From contig OX375879.1 in NCBI GenBank assembly GCA_947359465.1, positions 15,896,298 to 15,960,297 of the forward strand: 64,000 nt of DNA. Reading direction: 5' to 3'. The translations under genes and the position numbers were made by a program. This document shows positions 9,655 through 20,790 of this stretch, one piece after another. Below the pieces are notes generated by a model, which was given only the letters and a program-made list of their open reading frames with translations, did not search any database and was not told the origin of the DNA. The DNA comes from Metellina segmentata (lineage: Eukaryota > Arthropoda > Arachnida > Araneae > Tetragnathidae). The first letter of the stretch is position 1. Every line of letters starts with the position of its first letter.

Positions 9655-11130
9655 CATGCAGATAATACAGTCGTGTTTGCCTGTCATCGTGATCTTAAAG
9701 ATATCATAACCACGCTCAATAACTACATACACTCACTTGAATCTTGGGTTACTGCTTGGAAAAAAAAAATTAATGTTGACAAATGCCAAGCTACACTTTT
9801 TACTAGGAGACGAAATATTTCTGACCCTATATTTTTTATGGCAATGTTATACCTTGATCCCTTAATTGCACTAATCTTCGACTTATTTTAGACTCCCGTC
9901 TAACGTGGAAAAACCCCATCTCCTCCGTTAGAAATAAAGTCATTGTTGCTAGGTCCAATCTTTACCCTTTAATGGGTCGAAATTCTAAACTCTCAATCGA
10001 CAATAAACTGCTTCTCTACAAAACCATGATTAGACCAAAAATCAGCTACGCCAATCTTGTCTGGGGATATGCAGCGAAAAGTAACCTTCATGAACTAGAA
10101 GCTGTATTCAAAATTCTACTATCCGTCTCTCATCAGTGTTTATCCCTAGTGCTACACAAACAAAAGAATCCGTAAAGATCTTGAAATTACTGAACTTAAA
10201 AAATTCGATACAGCTACACTCTACGTTTATGAGCGGTGGCAACGGCCTTGGCGATTTTTTTTTGTGGCGCACTTCTAGTAGCGAGTTACGGTAGATTAAG
10301 GCAACCCGGTCTTTAAGGTTATAGTGGTTTTCTCGGTAACCTCGGCAAACGGTAACTTTAATTTTCATTTTGAATTTTTTAGAAAGTTCTTTCAAAATCC
10401 GATAAAATAGTTTGATTTCATTGGTTCGTTTGAAATTTTTTCTTTGCTTCCAATGGTTATTTTAATTTAAAAATATACTTTGATGGCATTGGTCATTTAA
10501 ATTTTTTTTTCTGTAATACCATTGGTACATATATTTGTATTTCTACAGTTATGGAATTTTTGTATTATAACATTTTTTATGAAACGTGTAAGAGTTTTGT
10601 TTTTTTGCCATTTGTGGAATTTTCGTTTGTTTTTTTTAATTATTTTTTCCCGGAACATTTCTGACTCATCAGGTTGTATTATTTTTTTATACATATTTTG
10701 TTTAATCTTTCTCTTTTCAAAAAGCCTACTGTATTTAGTGTAATTGATAAATTTCAATGTATTCTTACCCAACATTCGCAGCTTAGTTTTTCTGCTGGTT
10801 CAAATGTGTTTAGACAAACAACTTTTTGCGAAAAATTTTTAAATATATAATTTGTAAAAAGTTTTCAAATGTGTTTTTAAGCTTTCATTTTCCGTTGTAA
10901 AAAGAAAAATATTTTTTGAAGAAAAATAGTTATGAAATAATTCTTTCCTTGGCGACTTTTGAAGTTCGCCAAAAAAAATCGTCAAGGCCGTTGCCACCCC
11001 TCATAAATATCGAGTGTAGCTGTACCAAAAATTCTTTAATAAACTCGCCATAAAATTCTACGCTAATCTAGAAATAATAGATAATCCCGCTATTCAGTGT
11101 ATCCTAAAATACGACCCTCGCTAACCACAG
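9655..11130 (+). pseudogene. Jockey-type LINE reverse transcriptase, C-terminal relic split by a MITE
   Basis: The plus strand reads HADNTVVFACHRDLKDIITT, where HADN stands for the F/YADD catalytic box of reverse transcriptases. It continues with LESWVTAWKKKINVDKCQ and, after a frameshift near 9870, LRLILDSRLTWKNPISSVRN, ARSNLYPLMGRNSKL and ISYANLVWGYAAKSN, all typical of the jockey thumb region. After the MITE (10211-11022) it resumes as FFNKLAIKFYANLEIIDNPA and KYDPR. The second catalytic aspartate is asparagine, so the enzyme is dead. No 5' half is present. Confidence 0.8.
10211..11022. mobile_element. 812-bp MITE with ~60-bp terminal inverted repeats
   Basis: It is flanked by TA (10209-10210 and 11023-11024) and begins CAGCTACACTC on both strands. 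The inverted similarity continues through GGTGGCAACGGCCTTG and a T run for about 60 bp. The interior is very AT-rich, with repeated 'catTGGT'-type words and no transposase. A TA target suggests the Tc1/mariner group. It interrupts the jockey relic, so it is younger than that copy. Confidence 0.85.
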
Positions 11131-12290
11131 TACAGTAAACGGCCTAGTGCCATCTTAAATATTTAATCGTTTTCTTTTATGTTGTTTTTGAAACTTCCTT
11201 TTCCTTTTGCTTTTATTTTAATTTTACTCTCGCTTTAAATCAATCATCTTTGCATCTGCTGTACAACAGTAACTGGACTCATGATCTCTACACATTCAGT
11301 CATCTTGATTGGTTCGCCAATTCCACACTAAGCACCGCTTATAAGCTACGTTGAACGTAAATTCTGTTCAGTGATAGACAATCTTCAGAAGGAGATAGAA
11401 AGGCCTTTGACCTGAGTTGTCTGAAGCACCCATTATTTTCTTTTCTTTTTCTCAAGTGTGACGTTATTTAACAGACATTGTAATAACTATCTCGGTATTG
11501 CTCAAAAATGAAAAAACGTTTTCCTGTTTTCAACTGCCCTGCAACAGTATCTGCTGTTAAAACCATCGATTACTATCCTGAATAACAGCTATACAGCGAG
11601 AGTGTAATCCACATCGACAAAGCTGTACAAAATGCACACGGCGACGTATATGACTCATAAATGGATACGATAACATTTCCCAATATCAAGAATATAAATG
11701 GTTTGGGTCAAAAGCATATATTTATAACGATAATAAAAACCAATGCGGCGACAATATAATTTTGGAACATATACCTAAATTTTATTATTTTGTAGAGGAT
11801 AGACATTTTAATTCATAGTGGTGAGCGCAAGGATCAGGTGGATCTCTGGATCAAGGCAATTAATCTTAGCTTTTGTTGATAGTGCACCAAGTTTTGTTAG
11901 CATATGTAAATAGATAAAATAATAGGAGCTCTGAAATACTGTTGCATCCACTATGGGTCACAAGAAAAGAAATAAAACGTCAAAAAGCAGCAATACTTCC
12001 ATTAAACTGCATGTTTACACGTTGCCGCGATCGCTGAAGTGCGTTCAAGCAATTTTAGTTCAATGCCTCACTCGTGGGCTTCCAAAAGTGACATAGTTTC
12101 ATTACTTGGTTACATCCACTAAGTTAGAATTAATTTGTTTAAACACTAAACCAAAGGCATATTTGATTTTTGACTCTTCGTACAGAAAACCACATTCACA
12201 TCCATTACACCCAGATTTTTAATCGGGTTTGGATGTATCTCAGTTGGATAGATTTTTTTTCGATCGAGGAAGAGTCTTAATATCACATTT
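11131..12290. other. Probable jockey 3' UTR remains, then AT-rich spacer
   Basis: The first 350 bp or so after KYDPR continue without a break and may be the LINE's untranslated tail. After that nothing is recognisable. Confidence 0.3.
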
Positions 12291-12364
12291 CATATATATG
12301 TGGCAACTGACATTAATGTTACGTAAAAAACCCCGAACAATCTTTAAGATCTTGTATAGACCCC

Positions 12365-13292
12365 TCAGAAGGGATGCCAAGAGTTTTCTTCCACTTTGAT
12401 CTGAACTCCACTGCAAACAAGCAAACTCATATTGACAACCATCTTAGGCAGCTGGCCCTGGAGATTATTAGTTGCATTCCTAAAGATGCAGTGCAGGTTT
12501 ATACTGATGGTAGTCGTACAAAAGATCGTACTGGCAACGGTATTTAGGTTAGAACCCCTCATCTTGAGACTAAAACAACGTAACTCTGACACTTGTTCTG
12601 TCTTCAGGAGCGAGTTAATTGCGATCAATGTAGGGCTTGACGTTATCATATCTTATGATTATAATTTTGGTGAACTTTGGATATTATCGGACAGCCGCAG
12701 TGCTCTTCAACATCTTAGTGGCTGGTCCTCTTTAGACGACGAAACCAGCATATCTATTCTGCTTAAACTGAAGAAGATTTCTTAGAACCACGAAGTCCAT
12801 TTCCAATGGATTCCATCACATGTAAACATTAGTGGTAATGACTTAGAGGATTGGCTAAAGAGTGCAGCGAGGACAAAACGGCCATTGGTACTCGAATTCC
12901 AAGAATTGTACTCAAATGAAAGATCTAAACTAAATTTAAAATGGCGTACCCACCTGCACACCCGTGGTACACTGGAACATCCCCTGGCACTCTTCTGCAA
13001 GTTAATTGTGATAGTGGCTCACAGACTGCACTAGCTAGGCTTAAAAGTGGACACCTTAAGTGTCTTTCTTTTGAACGTGACAGAAAGATCCATCCCACTT
13101 GCAGAAAATGCCGTAACCATCCAGCCTCTCCGGAGCACATACTGAGTTGCGTCGGACTTTCCAAGGAGGACTTGACATCTGTCCCCCTTATAGTTATTGA
13201 TTTTCTGGCGGTCAACAACCTACTGGAGTTGATCTGACGTATGTCAGATCTTTTAAAGAGGATAAGCAACAACACAACAACAAAAAAAAACG
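12365..13292 (+). pseudogene. Non-LTR retrotransposon RNase H and C-terminal domain relic
   Basis: HLRQLALEIISCIPKDAVQV leads into YTDGSRTKDRTGNG (first RNase H aspartate), FRSELIAINVGL (glutamate), WILSDSRSALQHLSG (next aspartate) and HFQWIPSHVNISGNDLED (C-terminal motif). A cysteine-containing tail (CRKCRNHPASPEHILSCVGL) ends at LLELI and is followed by a 'caacaacaaaaaaaaac' tail. RNase H removes RNA from the hybrid during LINE copying. Stops at 12547 and 12783 and two frame changes show decay. This RNase H type is a different lineage from the R1-like copies at 2.5 and 17.3 kb. The reverse transcriptase is missing. Confidence 0.8.
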
Positions 13293-13368
13293 AAACTACC
13301 ACAAATGAAATTTTCTCTCCTTGCACTTCTCAAATTACGTGTATTACTTACAAATAGCTTATTACTTA

Positions 13369-14272
13369 CTAGCCACTGAGTGGCCAGCACGGCGTTGCCC
13401 ATGACAGTACTTTTCGTAGGGTCAGGTGTGACCACTGCTCGCAAACCCCTGACGATTGTGACGAATTAGCAAGCCAAATGACAATTTGTAGCCTAATGGA
13501 TAACAGCCATCAAGGCGTTGCACGTGGTGGCCTCGTCATTGTCAAATACGGCGAAATTCAAATAGAGAAGAGATCCAATCGGTATGTCGTCACAATGTCT
13601 TGTGAAAATGTAGATATTCAATTGAAAAATTATTTATTAAAAGAAAAAAAAAGCATATAAGGCATCTATTTCTGGTGATAAATTTTCCGCAAACTTCAAA
13701 TCCGTTGAAATTTTTAATCTATCTTTAACGATCCCGATTTTACAAAAAAGAACTAAATAATGCCAGTCAAAATGTTTTATAATTGTTTTGCTTTCCTTCG
13801 CTGGAATTATTTGAGCGCAGGAAATGCTATCTGTTGATTTATTGATAGCAAAAATCAAATTAATATGGGAAAAATATAAAAGTTACAATTTAAAAATTAT
13901 TCATTTAAAGAAAATCATATACTTTTAAGTATCCATCTAATGTGAAATTTTCCGCAGATTTCAAGTCCGTTGAAATTTTTACTCTATCTTATCGTTCTTC
14001 CTCAAAATCGAACGGAAACGTAAAAAAATAAATTTAGAATCTGTCATGGCTTTATGCTGTTGCCATTCTTAGAAAGCAATAGTTATATTAAATGACATTA
14101 AATTAATTGTAAAATGTCTTAGATTGAATTTTAAAATTCGGGCTCACACACAAAAATTGCAACAAATTCGTACTACTGGTGTTCCGAATCTCATTACTGT
14201 TAAGTGCCATAGATTCATCAGGACAATGCATACACGCAGACAAACAAACACTTACTTTTATAATAGTAGAGA
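13369..14272 (-). mobile_element. Non-autonomous Helitron, family 1, complete (904 bp)
   Basis: On the minus strand it starts TCTCTACTATTATAAAAG (14272) and ends with a hairpin (gggcaacgccgtg) followed by CTAG at 13369-13372. The host bases are A before and T after, as Helitrons require, with no TSD. No Rep/helicase gene is present. A family-D SINE was later inserted at its 5' edge. Confidence 0.85.
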
Positions 14273-14273
14273 T

Positions 14274-14486
14274 GCCGACCAACCGGTCTAGTGGTTAAGG
14301 TGTTGGCCTCAGGATCGGAAGGTTCTTGGTTCGAATACGGGGTCAGGGCATGGATGTAAATAGTGCTGTCCTTTGTTAGGGGCAATGATGGTCCTCCCAC
14401 TGGGCGCTCCTTCACAATTGGCCATCACTTCCGACCTTGAAGTGACCAATGATACAGTTCATATCTGCAAGCCATTTAGAAAAAAA
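14274..14486 (+). mobile_element. SINE family D (head B on a different body), complete
   Basis: Head 'gccgaccaaccggtctagtgg' with the B box GGTTCGAATAC is followed by a body unlike the common one: 'gtgctgtcctttgttag', 'ccatcacttccgacc', then poly-A. A perfect 12-bp TSD, AATAGTAGAGAT, lies at 14262-14273 and 14487-14498; its left copy is the end of the Helitron. Confidence 0.9.
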
Positions 14487-14618
14487 AATAGTAGAGATAG
14501 TACGCGTAAATCTTATAGTGCGTACTATAAGTAAATAACCTGAAGTACAAATTACATACGCAGTGCGTACGTAAACGTATGTCGTCTCACTTATATTCAT
14601 TTTACCTATTCTAACATA

Positions 14619-15160
14619 CACTACCCTACAATAATGGACCGGACGCCAGCGGATTTGCATAAAATCCGACCACTTGTTTGGGGTGTTTTCATGGTATGGC
14701 CTGGGACCTGTTCTTGTAGTTCCTAGTAAATTGAGTGCCGACGCCTTCATGAACATTTTGTACACTCAGGTTCTTCCTACGCTCTGGCAATTTTATGGAA
14801 TGGACGAATGTTACTTCCAGGACGACAACGCTCCATGTCATGTTGCAACCTCTGTCGAGCAGATATATCAAGATTTGTATGTAAAACGTCTTCCCTGGCC
14901 TGCACAGAGTCCCGATCTATACCTCAAAACATTTGTGGGACAAGTTAGAACGACACTTACGGACCAGGGAACCCCGTCCGAAATCTGCAGCTGAGCTGGC
15001 GATATTCTTGCAGCGAGAATGGACACAAATACCCATAACTGTGTATCAAATCCTTGTTGAAAGTATGCTCAGAAGGGTTGCTAGTGTCATTGCAGCACGT
15101 GGGGGACCATCGTCCTATTAAAGCATGTATTATTTCCCTTATACCATCACATCTAGCTGT
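14619..15160 (+). mobile_element. Tc1-type transposon, copy 1, 3' end lost
   Basis: It starts after TA with CACTACCCTACAATAATGG, the TIR shared with copies at 36.5 and 44.3 kb. The transposase 5' half is deleted. The right TIR is missing, and the sequence passes into a family-C SINE fragment at about 15165. Confidence 0.8.
14674..15121 (+). pseudogene. Tc1 transposase fragment (C-terminal half)
   Basis: The reading starts at the conserved 'VFSWYGLGPVLVV' region, passes the second catalytic aspartate in FQDDNAPCH and reaches LPWPAQSPDL. It then shifts frame exactly where SPDLNPIEHLW, with the catalytic glutamate, should stand. The remainder (LERHLRTREPRPKSAAELAI to SVIAARGGPSSY) is in another frame and complete to the stop. 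The N-terminal DNA-binding domain and first aspartate are deleted. Confidence 0.85.
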
Positions 15161-15195
15161 GTATATCTTGTGTCTGGCGCAGCATGTCTAATAGG
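15161..15195 (+). mobile_element. SINE family C 3' fragment
   Basis: 'tatcttgtgtctggcgcagc' matches the 3' part of family C. It replaces the end of the Tc1 element. Confidence 0.5.
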
Positions 15196-16067
15196 TTCCT
15201 TTTATCTTAAAATCCTCCAACCAACCCAAACTGGCCAACTAACACGCTGTTAGACAGCGAGTATATAGTGTTTACAGTCATACATTTCTTTAGAAGTACG
15301 CTTTAACTCAGTGGTCCATCTACTTGCACTTTAATTGTGTACTAGAGCTGTTGAAACACCCTGAATAAACTGTCTTCATTGTTTGAAATTAATAAGTATT
15401 GACTATGAAGATCTTTCAGTCCGAAGAAAAGCTCAGCTCAAATAGGCAATAGTTCGATGCGGCGAAGAGAAAAGCTAATACTTCTTCAAAACTCTAACAG
15501 CTATTTATCTAACAAAATGAAATAAAAATTCAGGAGTAGAGATAGTTCTTACTTTGGGAAAAGCAATTTTACTATTCCATGATCTTGTTGCTCTCTTTCA
15601 TCCTATTCACATCTATCTTTAGTTCTAAACTACACAAACATTCCGGATCCTCGGAATAAATTGCAATCGAGCGCCACGACTGGAAGAAAAAGTTCAAATT
15701 TAACGCAATTTCGGTCTTTCTTTTCTTTCGAGCCTTTCGATATTCAATTCTTTCAGTGCGGGTGGATGTTTCGAATGGCCAGGCTGCTAAATTTAATAAA
15801 AAGGATGAAAGTCTGTTCAATTGAATTATTCCCGAACGGTTTCTTAACGAAGTATTTCTTAAACTGAATCGAGTCCGAATTCATTTACGGAGCACGATGG
15901 AATTCGTAGAGTGATCATTTGTCTTTCTTTACTAGAGACTGAAAACATGCAATTAGCTCTATGGAGAATATTTTTGTCCGGCTATTTGAGTCAAACCACC
16001 CTGTCTAAAGTGATTTCATGGCACACGATGTGTTTCTTTTTCTGGCATTTCACGTTGGTACAGGAAG
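15196..16067. other. Spacer, nothing recognised
   Basis: Moderately AT-rich. Short overlapping frames on both strands near 15570-15870 resemble nothing known. Confidence 0.3.
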
Positions 16068-16125
16068 ATAGGTAGATAAATAACATCGCTCTCACTGGAG
16101 AACCATAAGAGGCTATTGGGATCTT
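16068..16125 (-). mobile_element. SINE tail fragment
   Basis: 'aggtagataaataacatcgc', 'cactggagaacc' and 'ggctattggg' are the 3' tail of the common SINE body. Confidence 0.5.
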
Positions 16126-16922
16126 GCAGATCGTTTATTTTAAAATACAAGCACTCTTTTCCATCTGCTTCCTATACTTGGAATTTTTTTCACACAGTAA
16201 ATTTATGGAGAATGAAGAACAACTAATTTATCAAAAACAATTCAAAGAAATTATCACCCACGTATGATGGGGTAGCAAAGTGCCGGTGATATGTAGAGGA
16301 AAAATAAATTTAAAGATTTAAAAAGTTAAAAACATGTATGAATTAAAAATATGTAAAACTATTTACAGAAAAGAAACAAAGATCGAGAAACAAGAGTGAC
16401 CTCTCTTACAAAAGTATAACAAAATTGTAATCTGAAAGAAAGAAACTTTCGTTTTTATGTTTCTTGTACATCTAAAAATTAGCATAAATACCTCAATAGA
16501 ATGATTACCATAAACACAATAATAATATTGTATTAAGTAGATAATTGGTTATAATATTATGAACACACCAATTTATACTTGTGATATCATACTGTGTCGA
16601 ATTACAAAAGCATGACAGCTCAACTTGTTTGTTGTATCTTTACATAATCATAACCCTACAAGAAAGAGGTACAAACATGTGAAGGTGGATTCTAATACAC
16701 AGGTAATATTTACCAGAAATAAACTTACATAGGGCTCCCGACATGTTAAAAGAAAAAGCGTTGAAGGTCCTAAATGTTTTACAGTTCCGAACTAGAAGGT
16801 GATCACACGATGGTCTGCCACGAACACCAAATAATATCAATCTGGAAGCGCCGAATCTCACGCCGAAGAGTAACAGAAATCCACTGGAGACGGCGCGGGA
16901 TCAACTCAGAAAAGCTTCTCGA
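16126..16922. other. AT-rich spacer, nothing recognised
   Basis: No repeat boundary or protein similarity found. Confidence 0.3.
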
Positions 16923-17180
16923 CAATAAAACTGGTCAGGTTGGGACAATTGCCGACTTTTATGGATCAGTCACGAAGTGAAGGATCAGCTGACAACACCT
17001 AAGACGACACTTCACGGAACAAACTCCCATACCATGCGACAGGAGGACATAGGAGGTCACTACAGATTTGGCATGCACCAGACTTTCCTCGAACACGACA
17101 GTCTTTGATTGGATAAAGTTTCAAACTCGCAACCCTTCGGTTGCTAAACCGCAACTCTTCCATCAGGGCAACCGCGCCCA
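16923..17180 (-). mobile_element. SINE, head A
   Basis: The head near 17180 (minus: 'gggcgcggttgccctgatgg') and the tRNA-like B box 'gcgagtttgaaac' are followed by a strongly diverged body to about 16923. It lies directly before the R1-like copy 2. Confidence 0.65.
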
Positions 17181-17261
17181 CATCCGAACGTCGATTACGC
17201 GAACGACCGGTCATCTGAACAATGATGATCGGTACATGCGTCAATATGTTGCTTAACTGAA

Positions 17262-18235
17262 CACTGAAGCATTCATACAGAAACTCCTCCACAAAAAGCC
17301 AGCATTAGATCTACGATAGATCAAGGCTTACTTTGGACATGAAGGTAACGAAAAAGCAGACAGTCTGGCCAAGGAATTGACAGCCAACAAAGATGCTCCA
17401 GAGAGTACAAACAAATAGCCCTTCCAGTTTGACGCGTCCAGAAAATCACTAGAGACCACATCCAACTGTGGCAGGAAGAATGGAATGCAGATGACACAGG
17501 CCGCTCAACACACGATCTATTCCTAGCCGTCTCCACGGATACCCGCATCAAAGAAAGACGTTCCGGTGCCTTGAACAGTGCCGCCATTTTCCACGAGCTT
17601 GCTGGAGAGAATCGCAAAGTACAGTTTCAGTTCTCACTCCCCTACGTTTCACTTCTCACTTCTTAAACCGTTCCTATTGGTTATTTTAGTTTCAGTTCGC
17701 ATTTGTGTGTATAATGCTTACTTCTTTGTATGCTAGTAATGTGTTTTTGTCTCTCTGTCATTGTAACGTGTATGTGCTGCGATGTTCGTAAAATATAAAC
17801 CTGATTATGTCAGCTTCAACTTATTTTACAGTTAGCTGGGGAATGGGCCATGACGCGTTACAATCTCCACACTTTGGATTATCTCAAACCAACGAATGCT
17901 CTTGTGGAATCGAGGGAACTCCAATGCATTATGCCTTGGATTGTCCCCTCACAAGCTTCACTTTACCTGCATTGACCATTACCAGAACCCACCCCAGGAT
18001 GGCTAAAGCTAGCACTAAAGCATAGGAAGTGCAGAGGGAACATTTACAAAATCAGTGATATTCTGACAATCCGCGGCAGGGATTTTATAGCAACGACATA
18101 AACATAGTTCCCATGTGACCATCAAGAAAAAACCTAGCAAAAACTCTGCAAATAAGAAACTAATAAACTATCAAGGGAGACTACTAAGCCGGTAAATCCT
18201 TACAAGAATAGGTGCGGGATCTACAATGGCGAAAT
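17262..18235 (+). pseudogene. R1/jockey-type LINE relic, copy 2, with an insertion and a micro-inversion
   Basis: It is homologous to the relic at 2515-3380 over the RNase H end (IKAYFGHEGNEKADSLAKEL, which keeps the aspartate lost in copy 1), the C-terminal domain and the 3' UTR. About 250 bp of foreign sequence splits it near 17560-17815. Just after that, 28 bp (17833-17860) read in the opposite orientation compared with copy 1. The remainder resumes at 'ctccacactttgg' with a cysteine-rich CSCGIEGTPMHYALDCPL. It is 5'-truncated like copy 1, and stops occur in both halves. Confidence 0.8.
17560..17815. mobile_element. Unclassified ~255-bp insertion in the LINE relic
   Basis: This segment is absent from copy 1. 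It ends in 'aatataaacctgattatg', which resembles the polyadenylation end of an LTR, but clear TG...CA ends and a TSD are not visible. It could be a solo LTR or another short element. Confidence 0.4.
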
Positions 18236-18398
18236 GGGGCTTCATGGGACGAAATGGGTCTGAAAATATATCTCATCCATTGCAAAGCTAACCAGATCTT
18301 GGACGAGTTATCTCATCCAAACGCTTAGAAGGCAAATTGCAGTTCTCTTTTTTATATTAATACAAAAAATTAAAAAAATTAAGGAGTTACTAAATAAA

Positions 18399-18600
18399 TT
18401 ATTTCGATGTCGATGGTTGCATAAAATCTAACAAATTCGTCTGACAACAGACACATTGCCTTTTTTTTAAAGCAGAATTTCGTGTCGTACATCAAGCTAA
18501 TAATTTTTTTATTCCTTGATTTGTATTTATAACCCGTTCGTCGTTGGATTCTATGTTTTATAATTCTTTTAAACCCCTTTTAACTGGCTGAGATCTTCTG
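18399..18600 (-). pseudogene. Transposase C-terminal tail, pogo/Tigger-like, copy a
   Basis: The minus strand reads VKRGLKEL, a stop, then NIESNDERVINTNQGIKKLL and, after decay, CQTNLLDFMQPSTSK with a stop at 18399. A partner copy lies at 19441-19650. The sequence has the look of the acidic C-terminal tail after the DDE domain in Tigger-like proteins. That assignment is inference; that the two copies are homologous coding remnants is seen directly. Confidence 0.5.
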
Positions 18601-19098
18601 TGATTAGGGTGGTTGCCAACTTTTTCTGTAACACTTCCGGGACATATTGCCCGAAACTGAAATATAACTATGCATAATATCACAATATTCTCCACTGAGA
18701 AATCACTTAACATAACAGACCTAGTTTTCCATAAAAAAAATTTTATATACAAAAAATATGTAAAAAATAATAATAGGTATTTTAATGTTTTTTTAATATT
18801 TTAATTGTTATACGAGCTTCATGATCCTCTCATATACATAGTAATAATAATAAATCTAAACCTAACCTCTAGTTACACTAAAACTATTTTTAAAAAATGG
18901 TAGTGTTCGTATACAAAATAAAGCTATTGTTCGTGTTTAGTCATATAGAACCGTGAGTGTTCTGAATTAAATTTAAAGAAATTCAAATATGAAAATTTAT
19001 TTTCATATCAAGACCCAAATATTAAAAATAAATATAAGAGAATTGAAAAGCAACTAATACATTTTCATCACGATGGTCTAGCTCTGAACAGACTGACA
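18601..19098. other. AT-rich spacer between the two tail copies
   Basis: No gene. It may contain the decayed upstream part of copy a. Confidence 0.3.
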
Positions 19099-19320
19099 CT
19101 AGCCACTGCGTGGCCAGCACGCGTTACCCGTGACAGTTCTTTTCGTAGCGTCAGGTATTACCATTGCTCGCCCATTGGATAACAGCCATCATGGCGTTGC
19201 CCGTGGTTAATAATTTCTGTTAATAAATAAGTTTTCAATTGAAACTTTTATATTTTCGGAATACGAATATAAGTCGGGGTAAACAAACTTTGCATATAAA
19301 TATATATATAAATATTATTT
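19099..19320 (-). mobile_element. Helitron family 1, 3' end fragment
   Basis: CTAG at 19099-19102 with host A at 19098, then on the minus strand the hairpin region (cacgggtaacgcgtg) and a conserved subterminal block as in 13369-14272. No 5' TC end was found, so the copy is truncated somewhere near 19.3 kb. Confidence 0.65.
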
Positions 19321-19440
19321 ATAATTGGGACCAAGGACTAACCAAAACTCTTGTTTAGAAGAAAGATATTTAATAAAATTGCAGTTTTTTATACATATAT
19401 TAATATAAAATATTAAAAAAATTACGGAATTACTTAAAAG

Positions 19441-19650
19441 TTATTTCGATGTCGATAGTTTCATAAAATCTAACAAATTCGTCTGACGACACAATGCCTT
19501 CTTTTTTCACGCAGAATTTCATCATAGCAAATTAATGATTTTTATTCCTTGCTTTGTGTTTATAACGCATTCTTTGTTTTAGTCTATGTTTTCTAAATTT
19601 TTTAAGCCCCTTTCAATTAAGCTGAGACCTTCTGTCATCCGCACGGGCAG
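19441..19650 (-). pseudogene. Transposase C-terminal tail, pogo/Tigger-like, copy b
   Basis: GLSLIERGLKNLENID, a stop, NKECVINTKQGIK, then CRQTNLLDFMKLSTSK ending at 19441. Nucleotide similarity to copy a extends about 60 bp past the stop into shared 3' sequence. It has four internal stops. Confidence 0.5.
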
Positions 19651-20391
19651 CGGTGGTCTTCGATATCCGTCTCGTTGTTTTGAGTGCAGGTGATTTTTAA
19701 CTGATTCCCTGAAAAATCCGTCGACACAAATGGATCTGGGATTCAAATCTCTCTTGTAGGGGAAAGTGGTGCACATCGATCCTTTTCATTTTAAAGCAAC
19801 AGTGCAGCTTTTATACAAAATTTGTTGCAACAGTGCAGTGTAACAATAACAATATTACATACCTCCATTGTGATTGTGTTCATGTGTGCAGAGAAGTTTA
19901 GAGCAAAATCCAGATTTGTCAAATAAAATAAGCTTAAGTAAATTTTCTGATAAGCATTGGCAACCATATAGCTTATAAAGTTATAGATAACTGAAAAATC
20001 TTTTCATTTATGTGATCACAGAGTTAAAAAAAGCTTCAATGTAGCGTAAAATATTTGTTTTGGCTGCCAGTCTATTTCGCTTTAAACAGATTTATCTGCA
20101 CACAGATGATGTGAGGCACGTTGAGCCAATTTCATATGGGGTTCATTGAGCCTGGATCAATGTGTATATTTAATTTCAATTTTTTTAAATATTTTCTATT
20201 ATTTATTAATTTTTGAGCTGTATTCTGTCAGTTTGCATTTTTAGGTGTAAATTAGTAATTGAATATCTTGTATTTATGTAATATAAGAGTGTTTTCGACT
20301 TTCTGTATCACATTTTGTGTTGTAAAACTTACTTTTTTTACTACAACATATTTACAACTCCAGAAATTAGCTTATTTATATCAACAAGAAC
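19651..20391. other. AT-rich spacer
   Basis: No gene. A 'ttgagccaatttcatatggg / ttcattgagcc' near-repeat at about 20130 is the only structure noted. Confidence 0.3.
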
Positions 20392-20583
20392 TTAAAGTAA
20401 TTCCACAGCAGCACGTCCGAGGACTGCGAGGCAGAAAGCTAGAATGAATGTAAAATTCAATACCAACTTTCCTTCTTTTTTCATAAATTTTGCATGTTCG
20501 TGACTAATAAGATCTTTCAAAGCTCCGATCGGAACGTGAGAACACCAAGAACAGTTGCCAGTGGTGGTCAATTTGGAGGCCAT
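20392..20583 (-). CDS. Unrecognised 63-codon frame, possibly a first exon
   Basis: It opens MASKLTTTGNCSWCSHVPIG and ends with a hydrophobic stretch LNFTFILAFCLAVLGRAA. The first 40 residues have a balanced, protein-like composition with a CSWC pair. A GT that could serve as a splice donor follows GKLV. It starts about 200 bp from the divergently oriented MADF relic. I do not recognise the family, and it may be chance. Confidence 0.2.
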   Translation of the reverse strand: MASKLTTTGNCSWCSHVPIGALKDLISHEHAKFMKKEGKLVLNFTFILAFCLAVLGRAAVELL

Positions 20584-20790
20584 TCCGAAGAATCAAGCAT
20601 AATCTAGAATTAAGCAATCGATTTAATTCAGCTTACCTAATAAAGCGTATATATAGGTTTTTTTTCTTTGTAAAATAAACGCAAGTTACCTGAAAATTAG
20701 GCTGTTTGTTGTGTTTGGCAGGTACACTCGTCCCACTAATTAAAATACGCAATTGTCAATCATTCGACAGTTACGCTCAAGATACCAAAC

